From assembly GCA_010014835.2 (NCBI GenBank), contig JAAAKB020214659.1, positions 1-20,060 on the forward strand: a stretch of DNA of 20,060 bases. The letters are read 5' to 3'. This stretch comes from Apostichopus leukothele. Taxonomy: Eukaryota; Echinodermata; Holothuroidea; Aspidochirotida; Stichopodidae. Shown here piece after piece: positions 1 through 9,535 of the stretch. The first letter of the stretch is position 1. Each line of letters opens with the position of its first letter. Under the pieces are notes generated by a model, which did not search any database, had not been told where the DNA came from, and saw nothing but the letters and a program-made list of their open reading frames with translations. Made by a program: the position numbers and the translations under genes.

Positions 1-110
1 TGCATCTGAGGCCACCTGGAAATGCAAAAAAATCCAAAGGGGAGGGAGACACCCCCTCCCCTTAGACCCTTCCCCCAGGCCGGCCATCAGTCTTCAGCCC
101 CCCCACTCAA
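1..110. repeat. GC-rich dispersed-repeat scrap with a hairpin
   Basis: This stretch is far richer in G and C than the DNA after it. It has an 8-bp perfect inverted repeat (GGGGAGGG at 39-46, CCCTCCCC at 54-61) followed by C-rich runs. I recall similar 'purine block, ACACCCCCTCCCC, TAGACCC' segments as scattered repeats in marine invertebrate genomes, but I cannot name the family. The element probably continues beyond the left edge. The open frame across it is not credible as a gene. Confidence 0.3.
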
Positions 111-135
111 AAGTACCTTCCTACGCCACTGTGTA

Positions 136-697
136 GCACAACCTTGTTTGCTGTCAGAAAATTCCAGCTTAACTGAGGGGACAACCAGCATGTTTCATAA
201 AGTCTAGTTTACAATGGCAGTGATGAAGAACGCTTTTTTGATATAAATCAGTCAAGCAGCAAAAGAGACAGTGTTTATCACATTCCTGGATCAATTAAAT
301 ATCTATGAAGAGATAGAAGCTGCAACCGACAAATACCAGCATAAAAGTAGGAATCATCCATGCTTTATAAACAATTCCATTTCATGCAGATTAATATTAT
401 ATTATAAACACAGATAGCTCAGTCAATTAAATGTCAAACTTTATACTGGCAGGCTGGAAGCTATGGTTACCAAACCTCAAAATTCATGTAGATTTTGTTT
501 TAGTTCATGGAAGAAGCCTGTGGACATTTGTTTTTTTTACCAAGTTGAATTTCTATATACTGGCAGTTTGAAGCGTGTGGTTACAAATTCTAGGCCTGAT
601 TGTGGTGTGTAGGTATATCAATAGCCACACATCATCATGCCTGTGTGTATATAATGGGTGTTGGTAACATGAAACACACAATCACACTATAAATTGT
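136..697. other. non-coding flank, nothing recognised
   Basis: AT-rich DNA without a credible exon, RNA gene or repeat that I can see. Two short stretches around 440-475 and 558-582 share a loose 'actggcag, tggaagc, tggttac' order, which hints at an old duplication but is too weak to call. Confidence 0.4.
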
Positions 698-1238
698 ACT
701 TACACATGCTGCATCAGCCATGTACCATGACAAACAACATGGTAGACACATTTAAATATGCACCATACATAACATACTTCTCAAAGCACACATATTACTA
801 TGTAAAATAGAATAACACATATGTTGCACCATACATGAAATTACTTGCACATGTTATATCAGCCATGTACCATGACATACAACATGATACAAACATTTAA
901 ATATGCACCATACATAACATACTTCTCAAAGCACACATATTACTATGTAAAATAGATTAACACATATGTTGCACCATACATGAAATAACTTGTACATGTT
1001 ATATCTCTAAGTGTACCATGACATACAACATGATACAAGCACCATACATAACATAGAACTCAAAGCACACATATTACTATGTAAAATAGAATAACACATA
1101 TGTTGCACCATACATGAAATAACTTGTACATGTTTTATCTCTAAGTGTACCATGACATACAACATGATACAAGCATTTAAATATGCACCATACATAACAT
1201 AGTTCTCAAAGCACGCATATTACATATGTAAAACAGAA
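698..1238. repeat. tandem array, about 145-bp monomer, 3.7 copies
   Basis: The marker GTACCATGAC recurs at 722, 867, 1013 and 1147, giving periods of 145, 146 and 134 bp. The short third copy lacks a 12-bp block (ATTTAAATATGC) present in the other copies. Each unit also carries the decamer CACCATACAT twice, about 66 bp apart, so the monomer may itself have arisen from a smaller duplicated unit. Copies differ at only a few positions, which suggests fairly recent amplification. The array lies about 460 bp beyond the CCDC89 stop codon. The open frames inside it are repeat artefacts. Confidence 0.9.
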
Positions 1239-1700
1239 AGCCCCACTCAGAACAAATCCAGTTTTTCCCAACTGAAATAGTCTTCCAAATGGTAAACAAA
1301 TCCAAATTGATATAAAACTATAAATGTATTATTTTATGGTCATCAAATTTGACTCAAACTGCTTAAAATTTTAAAATTTGCTATAGGTTCTCCAAAGTAC
1401 TTTCATGGAGTGACCATTCATAAATTTCGAAAATTTGCTAGGTAAAATTAGACAGGAGATGTCCCAGTATAAAAGGGAAAATGAGTGCTTTGAGGTTTGA
1501 ATTAAACCTGCTTGAGCAAGTTTGAGCATGAGTGACCATTTTATGACTTTTCTAGCATATTTTGGGGATTGATACTGATGACCTTTGACCGTGACATCAC
1601 CCTTGATGGAGACTAAGGTGTTACCAGTCCAGAGGTTTTTCTTCAGAGGGTGGTAGCAGTGAGATCGGAAGACGATATGCAGTCACCATCGCTTGACCTC
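1239..1700 (-). other. 3' flank or 3' UTR of CCDC89
   Basis: This DNA follows the CCDC89 stop codon on the minus strand. I found no canonical AATAAA or ATTAAA on that strand here, so the transcript end is undetermined. A direct repeat of two nuclear-receptor half sites (TGACCTTTGACC, 1579-1590) lies in it. Confidence 0.35.
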
Positions 1701-1787
1701 CTAAGAAACTAGATTCCTGAGTTGAGAATTTAAGTTCTTTTCCTTTGCCAAAAGGTTGTTTGAATGTTTCTTAAATGCCTCGTATTC
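1701..1787 (-). CDS. CCDC89: CCDC89 exon 7 (C-terminus, stop)
   Basis: 87 nt with acceptor TTTTTCAG and stop codon TAG at 1703-1701. It encodes the last 28 residues, EYEAFKKHSNNLLAKEKNLN and on to LRNLVS, which tracks the human C-terminus EAFKKHSLDLLSKERELN closely. This exon is what identifies the gene most securely together with exon 2. Confidence 0.92.
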   Translation of the reverse strand, partial: EYEAFKKHSNNLLAKEKNLNSQLRNLVS

Positions 1788-4700
1788 CTGAAAAATGAAA
1801 GACAATTTGTAGCAATTCTTTGAAGAAGAACATAAAAAAGATGTGTTTAAAGATACAAGTTTCATAATGACAGTGGATATTGCTTTGTGAATATTTCTTT
1901 GCTTTGACATATCTTTAATACAACACTTCTCATCTTTTAAATTGAATGGATATTAACAACCAATGTTTAATATTGAGACTTTCATAAGCGAACCCTACAT
2001 AGGGTCAATATCAATCCATGAAAGAAAAAAGTGCAGAAATGTAACATTTAGTAGCAGTTTCAATGTGTTGCCAAATTATGGGTGATGCCAGATCTATTAA
2101 CAAAATATTACCAAATTTGAAAAAATTCATATCATAATTTGTCACACCAAATGTTGTAAAGATGTGATTTTGACCTAACACAACACAAAATTTAGAACAA
2201 GTTTGTTTACAGGAAATTCCCTCCCATTGGAAATTTCTCCTCTATAGAAACTTAATATGTCACTGACCAGTTGTAATTCTTTCAGAGTTTTTTCGGCATT
2301 TTCTTTCTCTCCTTTGAGCCTGATGACCCTCAGATTAGCTGATATGGCCTCTGCTTCTCTCCTGTCAACAAAATGACAAATGCTATGAAGAAAGGCCTTT
2401 ATGTGTTAATGTCACTTATATATGACTCTCATTTATGTTAGATAGTAAAACTAAACGTAAGAGCTTCACTCATCTGTAAATATTTGTACAATTATGGTAG
2501 CACTATTGATAAAGCAAAACTATTGAAACTATGGAATGGAATTTCCCATCGTTGCTACCTATTGCTTGACTAATACCAGCTCTCCAGTTCCCTACTGAGT
2601 GAACCATGACTGCTAGTAGCTGGTACTATTCATACAAATGTAGTGATAACATGTACTAAAATACTGAGGACTAACATGTGCTATTCTAAAACTAAAGATG
2701 AGCCTGGGGTAAAAAAAAAATCACGGAACTTTGCAAAAATTGCGGTATAGGCTCCAGTTTACGTATGCTACAGTGTGTTAGGATAATAGTTTTTGTCCCC
2801 CTGCAGGTTGGATATCCATAGGTAATGAAACGACGACGGATCAAATGATACAACGCTGTTGTTAGAAATTCACGGTAATTGAGAGGTTTAAATCTCGGAG
2901 GTAGAAAAGAAATCACGGATATTCCGCGAATTAATGAATATTCACACACTGATTCATCACAGATGTTACAGCAAACTTGTTACATAGGTTTCCACTGTAT
3001 GAAATAATGCCCCAAGGAACCACAAAACCTCACAGCCTTTCCATCTTGCATTAAATTATGGTTAGATCAGGTGTAGTTTAAACCAGATCGATTTGGACAG
3101 ATGCAAAGGTGCAGTGGCATCAGAAGCTTGCCAAATCAGCTTTTTATCTACTTAAAACTGGGACAAAATGGAATCGTGACAAGGCTCGTTTATAAACTGT
3201 CGAAAACTTACTCAAATTTTTGTTTCATTATTTCAGATTTGGTGTCTGCCTCGTTGACCTTCTCTTTCATTTCTCTGATTTCTCTCTGCCGATCCTGAAA
3301 GCAAAAAAAATTATAATAATGTTTTATCATTTTCTTCATTTTATCAATTTTTGGAGCACATGGATATTATGTAAAACACCACCAAAAAGCTTAGAAAAGG
3401 GTTTCATGACACAGAAATCATACTTTAAATGTTATCACAAACACTACACAGAAGATGAAAAGATATCACTGAGTCCCTTGTTTACGAATGTATAAAGCTT
3501 TTCATTATTCACTATGTTTAAATATTTAAATATTTTTGATGCTGTTGCCAACATGATGAAGCTGTCAAATTTAATATTATCTACTGCTTGTATTGTGTTC
3601 CCTAAAATAGAAAATCTGGAAATATGAAAAATATGAAAAGCTAAGATTAATTATGACAATCCACCTCAGTAATAAAATGGCAGTTCCTCTTTAGGCCTGG
3701 CAAATAAACAATAGGAACTAACTAAGGTCATCAAACATCTCTATAACACAAGAAAGAAAAAGAATAAAATAACCAAAGATGGCTGGGATTTGTTTATCCT
3801 GTAAAGCATTTAAAAATAGACTGAATACAAGTCTATACCTGAAGAAGTTTGCCTCTCTGCATAGCTAGGTCAAGGAATTCTTGTCTTTCATTTCTCAGCT
3901 TTTCAGCCTGAATGGTCTGGTTCGTCTCCTGCATGTGGACGGATGCTTTGTAATTCTTGAACTCATTCTCGGTTGCTTTCGATGGTGCGACGGAAATAGG
4001 AAAGAAAGACAGTCTTGAGTTTCACTACTTACAGGTTTCTATCATCTCATTAAAATATTTCTTTCATCATTAACGGACTCATTCACAGCGCTGGGAATTT
4101 CCTCCGTCAAAATTTTGAGTGTGCCAATGATGGGAGAACAGTGTGCCAGATATAAGTCAAAGATGTGGGCAAACTAAGGCACATTTGTTTGCAAGCAGTA
4201 CACGAGTAGAATGCAACTGGCTTATACAGAGGTTTACCTTTAGTGTATGACTGAGAAAATCACAAAGATTATTACTATTTTTTTAACAGAAAAAGCATCA
4301 AAAAGCTAAGAGTTTCACCAAGTGACCCCACGTACAGTTATTCCAACATGACATTTATCATATGATGTGGTACCTAATATGCTCATGAAGTTATACTTAT
4401 TCTGTGTGTTGAACAATTTGCATAAGAGTTGTACCATCAGAATATTGATTTACATTTGAATACTGTACTTCAAATGTTAAATATAGGCAAGATTATATTA
4501 TTATTATTATTATAACTATGTGAAGGTAGTTGTAGAAACTGACTGTCTGTCTGTCTGTCTATCTATCTATTCATCTTTTGTAGCTTAGAACCCGGTAATA
4601 ATATGTATATTAAATCCGTAGAAAACTATGACACACTGCTTGCAGCTTGAGTCACCTTCTCGATACAGGTTCAGACCTTAAACCCGTTAGTCTTTCATAA

Positions 4701-7700
4701 CGATATTGCTTCTGTCATCCCTAAATTTCACCAATATATGTAACTTTCCCTAGGTACAAAGCAAATATTGGTTTACAGTATGTTCAAACTTTCGTGGCCG
4801 AAACCATTAGCAGAGAGAGAGAGAGAATATGTTTTTAAATTATACACATCTCACAAAAAGTACAATAAGCACTGTATGACTGGATTGCAGACCCTTAAGT
4901 CTAGCTAAGTTAATTGGTTTCACATGAACTCACTCATTAACCATTCATGTGAAACCATACTAGTAGTATAGAGTAGCATAGGTTTTAGTGTCACTTTACA
5001 TGACTTGTATTTAATGACATTTTATATGGCTTTTGATACAATGATGCTCATTCCATAGTCCCTCTCTTCTTTCATTATATAAAACCAAAATTTCCAATTA
5101 GCCCACATACAAGTTACCTTGTAGTTTATCTTCTCGTTGTTGCAATCTTTCTCGAAGAACCGTCATGGATGACTGATAATTCCTTTCATTTTCACGTATC
5201 TCATTTTTCAACTGGCTGTGGAGATAAGAACAACCAAACAACAAACTAGTCTCTTAGAAGAGAATCACAATATCATACCAGAAATTATAAAAGTATGAAT
5301 CAAATTTTCACTAATGGACTAAATTAATTGTATGGTATCTCTAACTACGGTGGTCGTTGTTCAACTGACTGTAAAAATCAGTTCAAAGCAAGTGTTACTT
5401 GAAGAATGATAATTTGAAGACTAAAATTGCATTTATTGGAGTGAATGGTTTGTGAAGTTTCTCATACTAGGAGCGGCCAAATGGTTGTAGATCCATGGGT
5501 ATTGATCTAACTTAGATATCTCTAAGTTATATCGTTGGATATCAATCTAACGTAGAGATCTCTAAGTTAGATACGAAGATACTAAGTTAGATCGACAGGT
5601 ATCGATCTAACTTAGAGATCTCCAAGTTAGATTGATGGGTATCAATCTAAGTTAGAGATCTCTAAGTTAGTTCATTGGATATCGATCTAACTTAGAGATC
5701 TCTAAGTAAGACCGATGGGTATCAATCATGTGAATATATAATAAAGCTTCCACGGCCAGAATGAAAAGAAGGTACAAGCAAACCTGAAACATAACCTCAG
5801 TGTCCTTCTAACTTTCTATCCTACAATTATTAAAAGCAAACCAAATAGAACAATACCTGCAAAGTTGTTCATATTCTCTGCATTGTTCTTTCAAACTTTG
5901 TATCTGTTTCTCTAAAGAAATAATCTGAGCTGTTTTCTCCTCAAGTGCTTTACAAAAGAGGTTACTATTATCCTCTTGCAACTGTTTATTTTCTTTTCTG
6001 AGTTGCTCATTCTGCCTCTTGTATTCATCTTTAAATCGGATGAGTACTTCGTGATTCTCCGCCAGTTCCTCAAACCGCCTCTCTAACATTTTGCTCCTCT
6101 TCATTTCCACGTCTAACATTTCCTGAGCATTCTCTCGGAATTTTTCTAACTCCCTGTTGACCCTCTCCAAAGTGCCGGCTCTCAGAACAGCATCATCAGC
6201 TCGTCTTTTTAATATGCAGATGAGCTGCGATTGTTCGTCAATTCTCGAACGCAGCATCGCGGCTTCGGTCTTGTCATCTTTACTGAAACTTTTGAGCTTT
6301 TCAAGGTTTTCTTGCATAATGTCAACATCCTTTTGTAAGAAGAGGATAAAAAAAAACTGTACAGTAGATAGGACTGTGGAGAAGCAGCTGTAACATTTGT
6401 CACTAGTTAGATACTTCTTAGCATGAAATGATAGTGAAATATTACAAGCAGCAATGATTGTCATGATTAGTTCAAAGTTAGCTAAATAATTGTGAATATA
6501 TACAGAATCTAGTCTCGGGGAATGGTAGTTTGACAAGTCATGGGAGCCATGATGCTCCTTACCATCTGAGTAATTAATATTAAATCGTTTGTTTTGTTGT
6601 AATTAATAATCAATTGTTTGTTTTGTTGTTTTTTTTTCTGGCCAGACAGTGGTTGGAATATTCTTAAGTCTCCTACTGTTTGAGTGACCTGGTCTTTTAC
6701 AGGATACTATTGCTCTTTTTGGTCATACTTTGTTTGTACTCTTTAGCAGATTTTCTCTGCTTAGTTTCTTGATCCCCTCTTTTTCGGTTTAACTTTTATG
6801 TAGGCAAAAACAAAAATATAAACCAACCAATAATAGGCATAGGTACTCCTCTCAACCTTTAGGTTTTAGTTGTTGTTCACTTTCTTTATTACTCTTTATT
6901 TATACTGCTCTAAAAATGATCTCGTAAGTCCTCAGTAGATCCTACAAACTATATTTAGAATTGCTGTTTGTTTCCATCATCTGCATGCTATATAGTACAT
7001 AGACCTTAGTATAAACCATATTGGAAGAGTTCACAGTTTACGCTTACAGTAGGGGGATGGATAACCTGGATCTAGTACCATTCCGCTATTGGTACATATC
7101 ACCATACCTTTCCGCCATAGGTTTCCATCCTTTCCGACATGGCATAAAGGCTCAAAACCTATGGGGGAAAGGTACATTTTAGGATTGGATTTTACCCTGG
7201 TGTATAGGAATTTATCGGTGAAGCTTTCTTTGAATCGCGTAGAAAGATAGATACACCGTATTCAAATTGACGGTTCGCTGGATAGACTGAGTTGTAGGTA
7301 AGACAAGATCGGGGAATTGATTCAGTCTTTAATGTACAGATTGATTGAATAGTTTTAATTGTAAGTTTGTAAGAGTCTATACACTGTCTTCAAATATATA
7401 ATAGTTGGTTGAATAAATTGAATTAAATTAGACTGATTGTTCATTAAAAAGACCGATTCTGATTGTCAATTTAAATGAACGATTTGTGGATTTTGCAGGC
7501 CTAGGTAGAGTGAAGCGAAGCAATAAACAGTGCATACAATGCACCCACAATGATGTGCTCTTTCCGCCATACAAAAAGTGCTTTACGCCATGGCGGTATC
7601 ATGGCGGAATGGCACATTTTCTATGGTGGAAATTAGCAATGGTGGAATGACACGGCCCCCAGGTAACACAATGGACCTTAATTACTTTAGTAGTAGGCCT

Positions 7701-8062
7701 AACTATATTACTCAAAATCTAAAAAAATCAGAGAGAAACACATATTTACCAAAGCTGATGCTTATTTTGAAAAAAAAATGGAAAATATGGCACGTGAATC
7801 ATATTTCACGGCCTAGACTGCACGCATAGGCCTATAAGTTAACCCTAAGTTAAATCTGTAGCAACCTAGGTTAGGCCTACCTGTTCTACGAAAATTCATA
7901 TTCATCAAAGGAACATGGCTTTCTGCAGAATTGCATGTCAAAGCTTACACGTTATTCTTTGAATTGAATGCAAAAATGATATCTACAGAAGACATTAATT
8001 ACCTTTTTACTCTCTGAAACCATAATTTTTAAGTCTTTCGGATTCCTAGTATGAGACGACAT
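1701..8062 (-). CDS. CCDC89: CCDC89, coiled-coil domain-containing protein 89 (seven exons)
   Basis: Exons on the minus strand are 8062-8003, 6329-5857, 5215-5118, 3975-3839, 3294-3212, 2361-2268 and 1787-1701. All introns have GT-AG borders, the phases agree at every junction, and the total is 1032 nt, or 343 residues plus TAG. Human CCDC89 has 374. Recalled human blocks match in order: MLRSRIxEQSQLICILKRR (residues 45-63), ENHEVLIRFKDEYK (111-124), RGKLLQ (251-256), ANLRV near the exon 6 start, and EAFKKHSNNLLAKEKNLN close to the C-terminus. The protein is almost all heptad-rich, charged alpha-helix, with no membrane segment or enzyme motif. In mammals CCDC89 (BOIP) is reported to bind the HEY1 regulator and is expressed mainly in testis; a cilium or sperm role here is inference. 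The ATG has G at -3. Introns without other entries (1788-2267, 2362-3211, 3295-3838) show no further gene. The mammalian gene has a single exon as I recall it. Confidence 0.88.
2268..2361 (-). CDS. CCDC89: CCDC89 exon 6
   Basis: 94 nt with acceptor TTGACAG and donor CTG|GTCAGT. It encodes residues 284-315 with EAISANLRVIRLK, aligned with VAVDSNLRVRELQ of the human protein, and ends KELQL in phase 0. Confidence 0.88.
3212..3294 (-). CDS. CCDC89: CCDC89 exon 5
   Basis: 83 nt. The acceptor TTTCAG follows a T-rich tract and the donor is GA|GTAAGT, close to consensus. It encodes residues 257-283, including REMKEKVNEADTK, and two bases of the glutamate codon finished in exon 6. Confidence 0.87.
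3839..3975 (-). CDS. CCDC89: CCDC89 exon 4
   Basis: 137 nt. The acceptor GAAAG|CA is weaker than the others, but it is the one that keeps phase with exon 3 (G+CA, alanine). The donor is CAG|GTATAG. It ends in LDLAMQRGKLLQ, which corresponds to LQLSIERGKVLQ in the human protein. Confidence 0.87.
4496..4571. repeat. microsatellites (TTA)n and (CTGT)n(CTAT)n
   Basis: A run of about five TTA units ends near 4512. About four CTGT units followed by three CTAT units fill 4543-4571. Both are in CCDC89 intron 3. Confidence 0.9.
4812..4827. repeat. microsatellite (AG)n
   Basis: A short uninterrupted AG run of about eight units in CCDC89 intron 3. Confidence 0.85.
4915..4957. repeat. perfect 14-bp inverted repeat (hairpin)
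   Basis: TGGTTTCACATGAA at 4915-4928 is followed after 15 bases by its exact reverse complement at 4944-4957. It lies in CCDC89 intron 3. It could be a remnant of a small foldback element or form an RNA stem in the transcript. No flanking target duplication was seen. Confidence 0.8.
5118..5215 (-). CDS. CCDC89: CCDC89 exon 3
   Basis: 98 nt with acceptor CCACAG and donor AAG|GTAACT. It completes codon 178 (AG+C, serine), encodes residues 178-210 with QLKNEIRENERNYQ near the start, and leaves one base (G) for exon 4. Phases agree on both sides. Confidence 0.85.
5497..5728. repeat. tandem array of 40-bp palindromic units
   Basis: Units begin with GG(G)TATC or GGATATC near 5497, 5537, 5598, 5637, 5677 and 5717, so the spacing is 40 bp except for one unit of about 61 bp. 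The long unit carries an extra partial copy of CTAAGTTAGAT. Each unit centres on AGATCT or a close variant and is nearly its own reverse complement; 5690-5707 is a perfect 18-bp palindrome. The array fills about a third of CCDC89 intron 2. Confidence 0.92.
5857..6329 (-). CDS. CCDC89: CCDC89 exon 2, conserved coiled-coil core
   Basis: The largest exon, 473 nt, encodes residues 21-177 and two bases of codon 178. The acceptor is a pyrimidine tract ending ACAAAAG, and the donor is CAG|GTATTG. It holds the strongest family signature, EEQSQLICILKRR-like, and the ENHEVLIRFKDEYK segment. The open frame continues into both introns, but those extensions are not protein-like. Confidence 0.9.
6571..6628. 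repeat. 29-bp imperfect tandem duplication
   Basis: Copy one at 6571-6599 and copy two at 6600-6628 both start TAATTAATA and end TTTGTTTTGTTG, with a few mismatches in the middle. It lies in CCDC89 intron 1. Confidence 0.75.
7063..7666. mobile_element. MITE-like non-autonomous DNA transposon, about 600 bp, long TIRs
   Basis: The two ends are imperfect inverted repeats of roughly 110 bp: the left arm is about 7063-7180 and the right arm about 7555-7666. Read inward, both start ACCTGG, continue with CATTCC and ATTG blocks, CACCATA, then CATGGC.TAAAG and TATGG.GGAAAG, in the same order and spacing. The left arm also contains its own hairpin (7105-7124 with 7155-7174, 19 of 20 positions paired). 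The middle is AT-rich without coding capacity. The short open frame over the right arm is not a gene. The element sits in CCDC89 intron 1. The exact borders and target duplication are unclear, and I cannot assign a superfamily. Confidence 0.75.
8003..8062 (-). CDS. CCDC89: CCDC89 exon 1 (start codon)
   Basis: Encodes residues 1-20, beginning MSSHTRNPKDLK, and ends in phase 0 before GTAATT. The N-terminus is not conserved enough to prove the start by homology. The start is chosen because this is the only short exon upstream with an ATG, a good donor and the right phase for exon 2. An ATG at 8088 opens a 19-codon frame that overlaps this start, and an ATG-TAA pair lies at 8081-8076. Confidence 0.7.
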
Positions 8063-8242
8063 CTCGGGATTCTGTTTACATCAACCATGGAGATTAGGCT
8101 ACAGACCAACTTGAAGCTATCCTAACATTCACAATCAGATTCATCCACATATTTATAGCCGAATTCGAACGATCGGCAAATTCCTCACACATGCTTGGTT
8201 CATCGTGTGCGTAGGACATTATGACCATGTGTCGATAGTGGA

Positions 8243-8259
8243 GGGGGGGGGGGGGGGGG
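8243..8259. repeat. poly-G run (17 G)
   Basis: Seventeen consecutive G on the plus strand, about 180 bp upstream of the CCDC89 start codon. Such runs are unstable in length, can form quadruplex structures, and are prone to sequencing error. Confidence 0.9.
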
Positions 8260-8445
8260 AAGAAAAGTAGCGGGGCTTTGAGATCTTCCATCAAACAGGG
8301 ATAGTGTTATAGATATATATCCGACATTTTCCATTACTGTTACTATCCTTTATTTTGAAATAAAAATTTTAATGTTCGGTTTCGTATAGCGAAAATGTGA
8401 CATTAATGCTGTATTATTTACTTCAAACTTTGACGGATTGTGACG

Positions 8446-8547
8446 GTTGCCAATGACTTCTGTTTGAATCAGACAAGAATACGTCAATATTAGCGATAAC
8501 TACTATCGTATCGTTGGACAACCAGAGCCAAAATGTTGATGACGTCA
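8446..8547 (-). promoter_or_regulatory. candidate upstream control sites of CCDC89 (CRE, weak X-box half)
   Basis: A perfect cAMP-response palindrome TGACGTCA lies at 8540-8547, about 480 bp upstream of the CCDC89 ATG. A GTTGCC half site of the RFX X-box type is at 8446-8451, but its partner half fits poorly. CREB/CREM sites and X-boxes are known in promoters of sperm and cilium genes. Whether these belong to the real promoter is inference, since the transcription start is unknown. Confidence 0.3.
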
Positions 8548-9463
8548 CCGTGGAGTAATATATCGAACTGAGAGTCGAGGTAGATTTGAACTAAATCCGC
8601 TTTTATCTATATATGTTCAGGTTTCTGATTGTATGGTTTTGTTACATAATGGTAATAAATGCGTCTATCCCACTGCTGCCACCACTCCGTAAGGCAAGTT
8701 AGTATGAGGGTGGTACAATTTGATTGGTGTTTTATTTCAAGTGTATATATTGGTCTGATTTCACTCAAGTGACCTCCACCAGTGAACTCCCCGTCAGGCT
8801 CTATCTTTATGTCCTTTTCTTAATTCTCAGTTAAATTAAAAATAGTCGGTTACAGCAATTTGGACAATTTTCTATAGTAATACCAATCGATCTATACCGT
8901 CCTATCCCATATTTAAAACATTTTAAGTACTGAATACTGACGGTATGAATTCAATTCCTAACCTATATCTGTGAGAAACATGATGTTCATACTGCTTAGA
9001 CTGTCAGTAAGAGTGCTTTGAAGCGGTACATGAAAGTACAGTGTAGAAACAATGGTTTCCACTGCAGGGCGCACTGGCACATGATAAATCACTTGATATA
9101 CTAAACAACTCAAATAATGTAGTGCGTTATACACAACTTGGGCATATAGGAATTCATTTGTAGACAAAGAGCTCATAGTCACAACACATGAAAGACTCGG
9201 ACATCTAAACAAAGTAAGATCAACTCTTACAGACATATACCGGGCCCAACCCACACCATTCGGTGACTCTGATGGGCATGCCTCACTCCAAAGCCTGTCT
9301 CAGTTGAAGGAGAAATATTTGAATGTATTTGAATGGCCGATGGCAGTGTTTTCGGCATTAATCGTAAACTTATATAATAATGTAAAGAACTGCGACGTCT
9401 TAATTTCATATCTTACAACAAAGGATAGTTTTTCGTCAGAAAGAATAGATAATAAAGCTTTTG
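8548..9463. other. intergenic DNA, nothing recognised
   Basis: AT-rich spacer between the upstream region of CCDC89 and the 3' end of the transporter gene. The small open frames here show no conserved motif, acceptable splice structure or codon pattern. Confidence 0.4.
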
Positions 9464-9469
9464 TTTATT
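9464..9469 (-). terminator. candidate polyadenylation signal of the transporter gene
   Basis: AATAAA on the minus strand, 67 bases past the stop codon of the gene at 9536-10477. The position suits a short 3' UTR. Confidence 0.5.
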
Positions 9470-9535
9470 TAGAGCGGCCCAAAACCAAATTAGCATGCAT
9501 ATAAAACCTGCTGTAATATCTCGTATATAGTGTTG

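Noticed and set aside
2700-2945. Possible small transposon with TTGCGG / CCGCGAA ends
   Set aside because: Pairing between the ends is poor and no target duplication is visible.
2692-2949. 85-codon open frame on the minus strand in CCDC89 intron 5
   Set aside because: No recognisable motif and no neighbouring coding pieces. The phases of exons 5 and 6 join without it.
6157-6393. 78-codon plus-strand frame
   Set aside because: It is the antisense shadow of CCDC89 exon 2, which has clear family motifs on the minus strand.
8958-9254. 98-codon minus-strand frame in the spacer
   Set aside because: No family motif, no splice-bounded structure, and a composition like the surrounding non-coding DNA.
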